A program made the position numbers and the translations under genes. From assembly GCA_025352685.1 (NCBI GenBank), contig JANXSN010000108.1, forward strand, positions 18,399-82,398: DNA of 64,000 bases, in the 5' to 3' direction. This DNA is from Sphingomonadales bacterium (GTDB lineage Bacteria; Pseudomonadota; Alphaproteobacteria; Sphingomonadales; Sphingomonadaceae). A model generated the notes under the pieces. That model saw only the letters and a program-made list of their open reading frames with translations, was not told where the DNA came from and made no database searches. Below, one piece after another: positions 27,647 through 36,576 of this stretch; within the stretch, counting starts at the first letter, position 1; each line of letters begins with the position of its first letter.

Positions 27647-28948
27647 TCAACCGGTTAGGCGTCGAATCGCTTCGTCGCGCCCAATCAGGGGAAGTAAAGT
27701 CGCCATGTCTGGGCCATGATCGATGCCGGTCAGGGCGCGTCGCAGCGGCTGGAACAAGCTCTTGCCAGCGCGGCCGCTGTCAGCCTTGAGCGCTGTTGTC
27801 ATCGCCCGCCAAGGGTCGTCCGTCCAGTCGAGTTCAGCGGCCACCGTGGCAGCAGCGGCAAGGAAATTCGCGTCTTCGGCGGCAATCGATGTTTGGAGCG
27901 GGCCAGTTATGACCTGCCACCAGTCAGCTACGTCAGCCAGTTTTGTGAGATTGGGCCGGATTGCCGTCCATGCCGCCTCGCCCATCCCCACCGGCAGGCG
28001 CTCGGCAACTGTCGCGAACGGCATCTGGTGCACCATTTTGGCATTGAGCGTTTCAAGTTCGGCAATATCGAACCGCGCTGGCGCTCGACCAAATCGGCTG
28101 AAGTCGATCCCCTCGATCAGCGGCGCGATTTCTCGGACTGGCTCAACCGAATCGCTTGTGCCAAGGCGGGCCAGCAGCGCAGCGACCGCGAGTGGCTCCA
28201 TCCCATCGGCGCGCAACGCATCACAATCGAGACTTCCCAGTCTTTTCGAGAGCTTACCCTCGGTCCCGACCAAAAGCGCTTCGTGTGCAAACTCGGGCGC
28301 AACGGCGCCAAGGGCGGAAAACATCTGTAACTGCACTGCAGTATTCGAAACGTGATCTTCGCCACGGACGACATGGGTAATGCCCATGTCGATGTCGTCG
28401 ATTACCGAGGGCAACAGGTATAGCCATGATCCGTCCGCCCGACGCACAACCGGGTCGGAAACCAGCTGGGCATTGAATGCCTGGGGACCACGAACGAGAT
28501 CGACCCATGCAAGCGGCTCGTCATGATCGAGTTTGAACCGCCAATGCGGTTCCCTGTCGGCTGGCGGCAGTGCGTCTGGGGCTGGCCGTTCATAAATTGG
28601 CGGCAAGCCACGCCCGAGCAGGACCTTGCGCCGCAGATCGAGTTCTTCGGGCGTCTCGTAACATGCATAAACTCGACCTGCCGCCTGCAGTCGATGGAAT
28701 TGCGCGTTGTAGAGCGCAAAGCGTTCCGACTGCCGTACTTCACCGTCGCGGCTCAAGCCCATCCAGTCGAGATCAGTACGGATCGCCTCGACAAACGCCT
28801 CAGTCGAGCGCTCGGGATCAGTATCGTCGATGCGCAACAGGAACCGACCGTCGTGCTTCTTGGCCCATAGCCAGCTGTGCAATGCGGTGCGGATATTGCC
28901 GATGTGAAGGCGACCTGTTGGCGAGGGGGCAAAGCGGGTAGCAATCAT
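27647..28948 (-). CDS. gltX: Glutamate--tRNA ligase (short form)
   Basis: Class I synthetase that charges glutamate onto tRNA. The N-terminus gives the HIGH signature in RFAPSPTGRLHIGN and the second signature is GKLSKRLG (KMSKS variant). RIDDTDPERS is typical of GluRS. At 433 aa it is shorter than the usual 465-480, mostly in the C-terminal anticodon-binding part. Alphaproteobacteria often have two GltX paralogues, one of which glutamylates tRNA-Gln for later amidation; which one this is cannot be told here. About 170 bp without a gene separate it from nadE. Confidence 0.93.
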   Translation of the reverse strand: MIATRFAPSPTGRLHIGNIRTALHSWLWAKKHDGRFLLRIDDTDPERSTEAFVEAIRTDLDWMGLSRDGEVRQSERFALYNAQFHRLQAAGRVYACYETPEELDLRRKVLLGRGLPPIYERPAPDALPPADREPHWRFKLDHDEPLAWVDLVRGPQAFNAQLVSDPVVRRADGSWLYLLPSVIDDIDMGITHVVRGEDHVSNTAVQLQMFSALGAVAPEFAHEALLVGTEGKLSKRLGSLDCDALRADGMEPLAVAALLARLGTSDSVEPVREIAPLIEGIDFSRFGRAPARFDIAELETLNAKMVHQMPFATVAERLPVGMGEAAWTAIRPNLTKLADVADWWQVITGPLQTSIAAEDANFLAAAATVAAELDWTDDPWRAMTTALKADSGRAGKSLFQPLRRALTGIDHGPDMATLLPLIGRDEAIRRLTG

Positions 28949-29119
28949 CGCTGAACACGTCGCGTGACGCCGCGCTGAATCCGTTCAACGTCGGGCTGTT
29001 TGTTCAAAAGTTCCGCTCCCTTTGTCGATCCCATCTCGTAAAGGAGCTCAATCCCGCATGTCGAACGCCGACGATCATTTCAGAGACGTATCGCGTATCG
29101 TTACACGACGCAAACCTGC

Positions 29120-30784
29120 CTAACTCGTCCTGAACGCGTTCGTAATGGGATAGCGACGGTCGCGCCCAAAATTGCGGCTGCTAAGTTTGACCCCCGGCGG
29201 CGACTGACGGCGTTTGTATTCGGCGACATAGAGTAACCGCTCGATGCGCGTGACCGTGTCGCGCTCGAAGCCACGCCCGACGATATCGGCGACCGACAAT
29301 TCCTCCTCGACCAGCCCGCGCAGAATGGGATCAAGGACTTCATAGGGTGGGAGTGAATCATCGTCGCGCTGGTCATCTCGCAGTTCGGCCGAAGGTGCAC
29401 GCGTGATCACGCGGTCGGGCATCACAGGGCCATCGGGGCCGATGCCGAAACGCGGTCGATGGGCGTTGCGCCAGCGTGAGAGCGCAAACACCGTTGTCTT
29501 GTAGACGTCCTTGAGGACCGAATAGCCGCCCGCCATGTCGCCATAGATTGTGGCATAACCCACCGACATCTCGGACTTGTTTCCTGTCGTCAGGAGCATC
29601 GGCCCGAATTTGTTGCTGATCGCCATCAATGTAAGCCCGCGGATGCGTGACTGGATATTTTCTTCTGCCAAATCGGACGGACGCCCTGCGAACACGCCGG
29701 ACAGCATCGAATCGAACGCCGTCATCGCCTCGCCAATTGGGATCGTGTCGAGGCGACAGCCGAGAAGGCGCGCGCATTCCGCGGCATCACCTTCGGAGAT
29801 GCCCGCTGTGTAGCGTGAAGGCATCATCACGCACCAGACCCGATCTGACCCCAATGCATCAACCGCTACCGCCGCAGACAGCGCCGAATCGATCCCGCCA
29901 GACAGGCCGAGCACGATGCCGGGGAAGCGATTCGTGTTCACATAGTCGCGCAGACCCACCAACATCGCATGGTAGATATCGGCAGGGTGCGCATCGAGTG
30001 TCGCAACCATGCCCGGTTCGCAGTACCAGCCCGAGGTCCCGCGGGTCCAGACAGTCTCGACGAGCGCCTCCTCCCAGTCTGTCAGCTGGTGAGCGACCGA
30101 TCCGTCGGCATTGAGCACGAACGATGCGCCGTCGAACACCAGTTCGTCCTGACCACCGACGCGATTGACGTACAACAGCGGCAGCCCCGTCTCGCGCACC
30201 CGCGCCGCCGCCACGCCCTTGACACGGACTTCGTCCTTGTCAATTTCATAAGGGCTGCCGTTGGGCGAAATCAGCAATTCAGCCCCGCGTTCCTTCAAAT
30301 GACCGCACACTGCGGGGAACCAGATGTCCTCACACAACGGCAAGCCGAGTTTGACCCCCTTGAAGTCGACCGGCTCAGGGAGCGGCCCCGGCGTGAAGAT
30401 GCGCTTCTCATCGAAGGTGCCGTAGTTCGGCAGTTCATGCTTGCGCGTCGTCGCTGTTACGCAGCCACCCTCACACAGGGCGAGCATGTTGTAGATGTTG
30501 CCGCCCGCGCGCTCGATACTGCCGACCAGAATCGCCGGACCACCGTCGGCAGTTGCCGCAGCAAGGCGCGCCAATTCTGCCACGGCGCGATCGGCAAGTG
30601 CGGGTTTCAATACCAGATCTTCGGGCGGATAGCCGATCAGCTGAAGTTCCGGGAACACGATCAGGTCTGCTTTGGTGCGCGCCCGTGCGGCGAGCATGGC
30701 GTCGGCGTTCGCGCCCAAGTCGCCGACGCGCTGGCCCATCTGGGCAATCGCGATCGTGAGGCGGCCAGGAGAGTGGTTGGTCAT
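29120..30784 (-). CDS. nadE: Glutamine-dependent NAD+ synthetase
   Basis: Makes NAD+ from deamido-NAD+ with ammonia from glutamine. The 554-aa protein joins an N-terminal nitrilase-type glutaminase (triad Glu in FPELQL, Lys in RKHELPNYGTFDEKR, Cys in LPLCEDIW) to a C-terminal NAD synthase with the pyrophosphate loop LGLSGGIDSA. I start at MTNHSPG (ATG 30784); the longer frame would run under the divergent prs gene. The two starts are 73 bp apart. Confidence 0.95.
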   Translation of the reverse strand: MTNHSPGRLTIAIAQMGQRVGDLGANADAMLAARARTKADLIVFPELQLIGYPPEDLVLKPALADRAVAELARLAAATADGGPAILVGSIERAGGNIYNMLALCEGGCVTATTRKHELPNYGTFDEKRIFTPGPLPEPVDFKGVKLGLPLCEDIWFPAVCGHLKERGAELLISPNGSPYEIDKDEVRVKGVAAARVRETGLPLLYVNRVGGQDELVFDGASFVLNADGSVAHQLTDWEEALVETVWTRGTSGWYCEPGMVATLDAHPADIYHAMLVGLRDYVNTNRFPGIVLGLSGGIDSALSAAVAVDALGSDRVWCVMMPSRYTAGISEGDAAECARLLGCRLDTIPIGEAMTAFDSMLSGVFAGRPSDLAEENIQSRIRGLTLMAISNKFGPMLLTTGNKSEMSVGYATIYGDMAGGYSVLKDVYKTTVFALSRWRNAHRPRFGIGPDGPVMPDRVITRAPSAELRDDQRDDDSLPPYEVLDPILRGLVEEELSVADIVGRGFERDTVTRIERLLYVAEYKRRQSPPGVKLSSRNFGRDRRYPITNAFRTS

Positions 30785-30857
30785 CTTCCCGCGATAGGCT
30801 ACCCCTTTGACAGCGGGCAAGTGGCGTTTAAGGGCGAGCCCGACAGGGGAGCCCAAT

Positions 30858-31793
30858 ATGAAGCTGCTAACCGGAAATGCCAACCTGCCGTTGGCCGAGG
30901 CGATTGCCCAATATCTGGAGATGCCGCTGACTGAGGCAAGCGTGCGGCGCTTTGCCGATGAAGAGGTCTTCGTCGAAATTCACGAGAATGTGCGGGGCGA
31001 GGATGTGTTCGTTCTCCAGTCCACGGGCTTTCCCGCCAACGACAACTTGATGGAGTTACTCATCTGCATCGACGCGCTCAAGCGCGCATCGGCCAAGCGG
31101 ATCACTGCAGTAGTCCCATATTTTGGTTATGCCCGGCAGGACCGCAAGCCTGGGCCGCGCACGCCAATTTCAGCCAAGCTGGTCGCCAATCTTATTACCG
31201 TAGCGGGCGCGAACCGCGTGCTGTCGGTGGATTTGCACGCTGGGCAAATCCAGGGCTTCTTCGATATCCCGACCGACAATTTGTTTGCCGCACCCGTCAT
31301 GGCTGCTGACATTCAGGCGCGCTTTCCGACCGATAATTTAATGGTGGTGAGCCCCGACGTCGGGGGCGTCGTCCGTGCCCGCGCACTTGCCAAGCGTCTC
31401 AACAACGCCCCGCTGGCGATCGTCGACAAGCGCCGAGAAAAGGCGGGTGAAAGCGAGGTGATGAACATCATCGGTGATGTCGCCGGCCGGTTCTGCGTCC
31501 TTATTGACGACATCGTCGATTCGGCCGGAACTTTGTGCAATGCGGCCAAGGCTTTGCGCGATGCGGGCGCGGCGGATGTGGTTGCCTATGTGACCCATGG
31601 GGTGCTGTCGGGTGGCGCCGTCGCGCGGGTCGAGGGATCGATGTTGCGCGAACTCGTCGTGACTGATTCGATCCAACCGCCCGAAGCGGCAAACAACGCC
31701 ACGAACATCCGTCTGCTGACCATTGCGCCGCTGGTCGCCGAAGCGATCAAGCGTATTGCCGACGAAAGCTCTGTCTCAAGCCTGTTCGATTGA
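30858..31793 (+). CDS. prs: Ribose-phosphate pyrophosphokinase
   Basis: Produces PRPP from ribose 5-phosphate and ATP for nucleotide, histidine and NAD synthesis. The 311-aa product starts [13 protein letters not shown] and shows the ATP site (FGYARQDRK), [11 protein letters not shown] and the PRPP-binding loop [12 protein letters not shown]. The stop shares one base with the ATG of the next gene. The shared intergenic region with nadE places two PRPP/NAD-related genes back to back. Confidence 0.96.
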   Translation: MKLLTGNANLPLAEAIAQYLEMPLTEASVRRFADEEVFVEIHENVRGEDVFVLQSTGFPANDNLMELLICIDALKRASAKRITAVVPYFGYARQDRKPGPRTPISAKLVANLITVAGANRVLSVDLHAGQIQGFFDIPTDNLFAAPVMAADIQARFPTDNLMVVSPDVGGVVRARALAKRLNNAPLAIVDKRREKAGESEVMNIIGDVAGRFCVLIDDIVDSAGTLCNAAKALRDAGAADVVAYVTHGVLSGGAVARVEGSMLRELVVTDSIQPPEAANNATNIRLLTIAPLVAEAIKRIADESSVSSLFD

Positions 31794-32566
31794 TGCGGCC
31801 TGCTGACGTCGATCTGGCCGAACGCCTTGCCGAAGCAGCAGGCGCGGCAATCCGCCCCTTTTTTCGCGCCAAATTTGATATCGAGACCAAAGCCGACGCC
31901 TCACCCGTCACCGAAGCAGACCGCGCAGCGGAAGCCTCGATGCGGCGCTTGATCGAAGCCGAATACCCCCGCGACGGCATTATCGGCGAAGAATACGGCG
32001 CCAAGGACGGTTCAACCGGGCGGACGTGGGTTCTCGACCCGATCGACGGCACGATCAGTTTCATGGCCGGGCGGCCGATCTTTGCAACCTTGATCGCTTT
32101 GGTCGAAGAGGGCTGGCCAGTCATTGGCGTGGTCGACCAGCCAATTGCCGGTGAACGCTGGGTCGGGGTCGTGGGCAGGACAACACTTTTCAACGGCAAG
32201 CCCGCAACCACACGTCGCTGTACTGAACTCGACAAGGCGGTGCTGGCAACGAGCTCGCCACATTATTTTACCGACGAAGAGGCGGCACACTTCCTTTCGG
32301 TTGCCTCGAAAATCTCTCGCCGCAGTATCGTCTACGGTGGCGATTGCTATAATTACGGGCTTCTCGCCTCGGGACATGTCGATGTTGTCGTTGAAGCGGG
32401 ATTGAAGCTCCACGATTTTGCCGCGCTTGTCCCGGTCGTCGAGGGCGCGGGCGGTACCATGTGCGACTGGGCGGGCGAGCCCCTGAATGCCGACAGCGGC
32501 GGAAATGTCATTGCGCTGGGCGACCCCGCGCGGCTGGAAGACGTAATCGACGCTCTTCGCCGCTAA
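31793..32566 (+). CDS. hisN: Inositol monophosphatase family enzyme, probably histidinol-phosphatase
   Basis: The 257-aa protein has the metal-binding signatures of the family: GEEYG, WVLDPIDGT and a C-terminal GLKLHDFAALVPVVEGAGG. Sequence style fits the HisN type of actinobacteria and alphaproteobacteria, which dephosphorylates histidinol phosphate. Inositol monophosphatase or another sugar phosphatase is possible. Translation is coupled to prs by a TGATG junction. The AsmA gene converges on it, the two overlapping by 4 bp. Confidence 0.85.
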   Translation: MRPADVDLAERLAEAAGAAIRPFFRAKFDIETKADASPVTEADRAAEASMRRLIEAEYPRDGIIGEEYGAKDGSTGRTWVLDPIDGTISFMAGRPIFATLIALVEEGWPVIGVVDQPIAGERWVGVVGRTTLFNGKPATTRRCTELDKAVLATSSPHYFTDEEAAHFLSVASKISRRSIVYGGDCYNYGLLASGHVDVVVEAGLKLHDFAALVPVVEGAGGTMCDWAGEPLNADSGGNVIALGDPARLEDVIDALRR

Positions 32567-34692
32567 AAGATTCCGAGAAATTTCTTGCGTCGGTCCCGGC
32601 GCGCGCCCGACGCAGGGCTGCTCTCTCCCGATTTAGCCGTCGTGCCGTGTCCAACGCCGCCAAGCGGGCGGCCCTTGATGTCGCGCTGGGCAGCAGCGTG
32701 GGATCCGGCCAGCACCGGACCACACTGCGCGGCCTTGGCGTTGCCTACATCGACGAAAGCAAGGATGGCTGCAAACGGCGAGGCTATCACGCCCAAGCCC
32801 AGCCCCACTCCTGCACGCGCCATCAGTTGGGGGCTTATCACGTCCAGACCGGGTTTCGCGAAAACACCCTTTACGCCAATCGGCGATTGACCAGAAAAAA
32901 GGCTGAACGTCTTGCCATCAGCACGCACGGCAAAATCGAGCGCTTCGGTGCGAAACGAGAAACCGCCTCGGCCGACGATGATGTTCTTTTGGGTGTCGAT
33001 GAGGATGGGGTCCGCTGCAGCCACGCCGTTACGCACCGTGAAGGCGATCAGGCCGCAATTGACCTTAACCGGCTGTTTCAGCTCGCCCGCCAGGAGTTTT
33101 TCGAGGTAAACGCCAACGTCGAGTTCGGCGAGCTGGACGTTGCGCTGCCAAAACGTCCCTTGTGGAATAACGATCGCAATTCTCCCGTTCGAGCTCGCGA
33201 GCGATTTGCGCAACGAATCGCCCGTGCCCGTCATCTGGACACGCCCGCGTATCGACCCGGTCGCCCCCGACTCCACGACACCCGATTGGCCGAGCAGTCG
33301 TGCCAGCGGCGTTTGCGACAGGCGAATGTCGTACGTGGTAAAAATCGCAGGCCGGCGCGCGTCGATCGTAACGTCCGACCAGAATTTGCCGCCTGCAACA
33401 TCCAAAGTGAGCGGCGCCAGTTTAAGCAGACTGTGGTCGAGACTAAGCGTCAGAGCGATTTTGGATATTGGCGTGCGGACGCCGGTGAGTGCGGCCACGT
33501 GGTATTTCACGTCGGCCTCGTAACGCTTGATTGCTTCGATCCTGATCGGCGCATCGGGGATGAGCCGGGGATGCCCGGCGGCAAAGGTTGCAACCTGACC
33601 TTTGGCCAAGCGGTCAGCACTATAGCCCAGAAACGGGCCCGCATCGACGATATCGAGGCGCCGCGTGTGCAGGTCAGCGTCAATCTTCAGTCGGTTGTCG
33701 GGAAGCGCAAACGTGGCGCTCCCACCGAGGTCGGAGTTACCAAAACGCCCCGTAATGGCCGTGAGCTTATAGACGCCTTGGGTCTTGGTCAGGTCAGCCC
33801 TGACGTGATAGGCCCGCGTTTCAGGAATGGCGACTCCCAGAAAATCAAGCAAATCAGGAAAATTGGGGCCCCTGGCGTCGAGCTTCAACTTCGCTCCTTC
33901 CAGAATCGTCGCACCCGGCAGCGTGCCCGACACGTCGAGCGAGGTCGCGCCTGAATGCGCCAAAAGCGTCAGCCGGTTTTCGCCGCCCGCGGCCGTGGCA
34001 TTGGGCGACAGCATCCGACCCGAAAGCGTAAACGGCTTTGCGCGCAGCGTCCCCTCGCCAGTAAAGTTCACGTCATCGGCAAAATGCGTATCGTTGGCCT
34101 TGATCGTTTCAACATGAAAATGCGTCGCAAGCTGCATCAGGGGATCGGCGTAATCGACGCTTGTTCGTATGATCTGCGCGCGAACGATGTCGGGCAACTC
34201 AAAATTAGGCTTGGGTTTGGTCGGATCGCCGAAGGTGAACGTGTTGCGTTGACGCGTCCGATCCCACGCCAGGTCAAGCCGCGCGCCACTCATGTCGAGC
34301 CATTGTACTCGTCGTTCACCGGTGATGAGCGGCAGTGTCGCGATCCGCGCATCGATCCGGTCAGCGCGGAAGAAATCGCCCTTGCGCCATGCGGGATTGG
34401 CAACGGCCATGCGCTCGGCGACAAACTTGATCGTTAACGGATCGAAATAAAGTTGGAAATCGCCGCCGACCTTGACTTCGCGATCGAGCGATCGCGAAGC
34501 GATCCGTTCGAACGACGCTTTCAGGAAGCGACCCTCAGTGAGGTACAGCACCAGCCAAGAAACGAAGAGTGCAACCAACAGTCCCGTGAGGATCCGTCCA
34601 GCGATCCGCAATGCGCTGGGGCGCCCTCGTTGGATTGCGGGCGAAGCGCCAGGGCTACCGTCGAGCGGAACACGAGGATCGGATTCGGCCAT
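32563..34692 (-). CDS. AsmA family protein
   Basis: The 708-aa protein has one N-terminal membrane helix (about residues 30-50, ILTGLLVALFVSWLVLYL) and a long repetitive beta-strand region typical of AsmA/YhdP bridge-like proteins, ending in a DLSGQSPIG-type (here SLFSGQSPIGVKG) C-terminal motif. Family members span the periplasm and are linked to phospholipid transport and outer-membrane integrity. The last 60 residues are basic and low in complexity. I begin at MAESDP (ATG 34692); an upstream in-frame start at 34746 is less likely. The large open frame antisense to it is not a gene. Confidence 0.88.
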   Translation of the reverse strand: MAESDPRVPLDGSPGASPAIQRGRPSALRIAGRILTGLLVALFVSWLVLYLTEGRFLKASFERIASRSLDREVKVGGDFQLYFDPLTIKFVAERMAVANPAWRKGDFFRADRIDARIATLPLITGERRVQWLDMSGARLDLAWDRTRQRNTFTFGDPTKPKPNFELPDIVRAQIIRTSVDYADPLMQLATHFHVETIKANDTHFADDVNFTGEGTLRAKPFTLSGRMLSPNATAAGGENRLTLLAHSGATSLDVSGTLPGATILEGAKLKLDARGPNFPDLLDFLGVAIPETRAYHVRADLTKTQGVYKLTAITGRFGNSDLGGSATFALPDNRLKIDADLHTRRLDIVDAGPFLGYSADRLAKGQVATFAAGHPRLIPDAPIRIEAIKRYEADVKYHVAALTGVRTPISKIALTLSLDHSLLKLAPLTLDVAGGKFWSDVTIDARRPAIFTTYDIRLSQTPLARLLGQSGVVESGATGSIRGRVQMTGTGDSLRKSLASSNGRIAIVIPQGTFWQRNVQLAELDVGVYLEKLLAGELKQPVKVNCGLIAFTVRNGVAAADPILIDTQKNIIVGRGGFSFRTEALDFAVRADGKTFSLFSGQSPIGVKGVFAKPGLDVISPQLMARAGVGLGLGVIASPFAAILAFVDVGNAKAAQCGPVLAGSHAAAQRDIKGRPLGGVGHGTTAKSGESSPASGARRDRRKKFLGIF

Positions 34693-34856
34693 GACGTGAT
34701 GTAAACCCGTGGTGCGCGGGTCAGTTCCCGTACGCCCACCTTGCAATTGAGCGGCACCTCGTCTACCGGACGCCGCTTCAACGACACCCGCTCAAGAATC
34801 GCCTGGCTGAAAGGGCTGCCAAGGCGACTTCAGGGACGTCATTCGAAAGGACGAAA

Positions 34857-35060
34857 ATGCCCAAACTAAAGACCAAGAGCGGAGTGAAGAAGCGCTTTAC
34901 ACTGACCGCGACCGGCAAGCTGAAGCACGGCGTCGCTGGTAAGCGCCATCGCCTGATGAGTCACAATGCCAAGTACATCCGCCAGAACCGCGGGACCAAG
35001 CTGCTTTCCGACGCCGATACGGCGGCGGTGAAGGCTTGGGCTCCCTACGGTCTCAAGTAA
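34857..35060 (+). CDS. rpmI: 50S ribosomal protein bL35
   Basis: A 67-aa basic protein (MPKLKTKSGVKKRF..., KHRLMSHN-type centre, ending APYGLK), the normal bL35 size and sequence. A GAAAGGA precedes the ATG. rplT follows after 12 bp. Confidence 0.98.
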   Translation: MPKLKTKSGVKKRFTLTATGKLKHGVAGKRHRLMSHNAKYIRQNRGTKLLSDADTAAVKAWAPYGLK

Positions 35061-35072
35061 GGAGGCCGGTAG

Positions 35073-35438
35073 ATGGCACGCGTCAAACGCGGCGTAACAA
35101 CGCACGCAAAACACAAAAAGGTTCTCGAGCAGGCCAAGGGCTTTTACGGCCGCCGCAAGAACACGATCCGCATCGCCAAGCAGGCGGTCGAAAAAGCGGG
35201 TCAATACGCTTATCGCGACCGTAAGGTGAAGAAGCGCAATTTCCGCGCGCTTTGGATCCAGCGCATCAATGCAGCCGTCCGCATGGAGGGCCTTACCTAT
35301 GGCCAGTTCATGCACGGGCTGAAGCTGGCCGGTGTCGAACTCGACCGAAAGGTTCTGGCTGACATGGCGATGCACGAAGGCACGGTATTTAGCACCATCA
35401 TTGCGCAAGCGAAGGGCGCGCTGCCGCAGACAGCGTAA
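35073..35438 (+). CDS. rplT: 50S ribosomal protein bL20
   Basis: A 121-aa rRNA-binding assembly protein beginning [18 protein letters not shown] with the bL20 core [17 protein letters not shown] and [13 protein letters not shown]. bL20 represses its own operon in other bacteria; whether that happens here is not visible. A terminator hairpin follows 25 bp after the stop. Confidence 0.98.
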   Translation: MARVKRGVTTHAKHKKVLEQAKGFYGRRKNTIRIAKQAVEKAGQYAYRDRKVKKRNFRALWIQRINAAVRMEGLTYGQFMHGLKLAGVELDRKVLADMAMHEGTVFSTIIAQAKGALPQTA

Positions 35439-35463
35439 CGCTTCTCTCGAGGAATGCGCATTG

Positions 35464-35495
35464 GGGCGTGAGCGGGTTGCCGCTCGCGCCCTTTT
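35464..35495 (+). terminator. Hairpin with U-tract between rplT and pheS
   Basis: GGGCGTGAGCGG and CCGCTCGCGCCC (35464-35475, 35480-35491) form a 12-bp stem with one G-U pair and a GTTG loop, followed by TTTT. It probably ends or attenuates the rpmI-rplT transcript 17 bp ahead of the pheS start. Confidence 0.75.
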
Positions 35496-35511
35496 GCTTA
35501 TGGGGCTGAGC

Positions 35512-36576
35512 ATGACGACAATTACTGAAATCGAGAGCCAGATCGCGGCGGCTGCCGACCTCGACGCGCTGGAAGCCGTCCGCATTGCTCTCCTTGGCAA
35601 AGCCGGATCGATCAGCGCGCTGTTGAAGACGCTTGGCAGCATGACCCCCGAGGATCGCCAAAGCGAAGGACCGCGGATCAATGGCCTGCGGCTTACTGCG
35701 ACCGAAGCCATTGCGGCCCGCAAGTCTGCGCTCGACGGCGCTGCACTCGACCAGCGCCTTGCGACAGAACGCCTTGATATGAGCCTGCCCGCCCCTACCG
35801 CCCCCCGCGGTTCGGTGCATCCGGTCAGCCAGGTCATGGATGAGCTCGCGGAAATTTTTGCCGACATGGGTTTTGCCGTTGCGACGGGCCCTGAGATCGA
35901 AAGCCAGTGGCACAACTTCACCGCGCTCAACATGCCTGAGACGCATCCGGCGCGCGCGATGCACGACACGTTTTATCTGGAAGCTGCCGAGGGTGAGGAA
36001 GCAAAGGTTCTCCGCACGCACACCAGCCCTGTGCAAATTCGCACGATGACTTCACAAAAACCGCCGATTCGCATCATCGCGCCCGGACGGGTGTACCGTT
36101 CAGACAGCGATGCAACCCACACGCCCATGTTCCACCAGATCGAAGGACTGGTCGTCGACAAGGGCATCCATCTCGGCCATCTCAAATGGACGCTTGAAAC
36201 CTTCCTGAAAGCGTTCTTCGAGCGTGATGACATCGTTCTGCGCCTGCGCCCGAGCTATTTTCCGTTCACCGAGCCCTCGGTCGAAGTCGACGTGGGCTTC
36301 AGCATCGAAAAGGGCAGACGCGTACTGGGAGGCAGCGGTGGCTGGATGGAGTTACTTGGCAGTGGCATGGTCCACCCGCGTGTCCTGATTGCATGCGGAA
36401 TCGACCCCGATGAATATTCGGGCTTCGCGTTCGGCGTCGGCGTCGACCGACTGGCAATGCTCAAATACGGCATGGACGATTTGCGCGCCTTCTTTGACGG
36501 CGACGGACGGTGGCTGCGCCATTACCAATTTGGGGCGCTCGACGTCCCGACGCTCAGCGGGGGAGTCGGTGCATGA
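35512..36576 (+). CDS. pheS: Phenylalanine--tRNA ligase, alpha subunit
   Basis: The catalytic subunit of the heterotetrameric synthetase. The 354-aa product has a coiled-coil N-terminus and the class II core: [17 protein letters not shown] (motif 2 region) and [23 protein letters not shown] (here [14 protein letters not shown]...; motif 3). I use ATG 35512 (MTTITEIES); the frame extends back over rplT and the hairpin. It overlaps pheT by 4 bp (ATGA). Confidence 0.97.
   Translation: MTTITEIESQIAAAADLDALEAVRIALLGKAGSISALLKTLGSMTPEDRQSEGPRINGLRLTATEAIAARKSALDGAALDQRLATERLDMSLPAPTAPRGSVHPVSQVMDELAEIFADMGFAVATGPEIESQWHNFTALNMPETHPARAMHDTFYLEAAEGEEAKVLRTHTSPVQIRTMTSQKPPIRIIAPGRVYRSDSDATHTPMFHQIEGLVVDKGIHLGHLKWTLETFLKAFFERDDIVLRLRPSYFPFTEPSVEVDVGFSIEKGRRVLGGSGGWMELLGSGMVHPRVLIACGIDPDEYSGFAFGVGVDRLAMLKYGMDDLRAFFDGDGRWLRHYQFGALDVPTLSGGVGA

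Noticed and set aside
27525..27719. 64-codon plus frame with AGGAGG 10 bases upstream
   Set aside because: It overlaps the 3' end of gltX by 73 bp, has no recognisable features and no neighbours in its direction.
30000..30850. Long plus frame across nadE
   Set aside because: Antisense to a well-supported NAD synthetase and without motifs.
32461..33954. 497-codon open frame on the plus strand
   Set aside because: It is antisense to the AsmA gene, which has a membrane helix and family pattern. Its composition (very rich in Arg, many His and Gln) is typical of shadow frames here.
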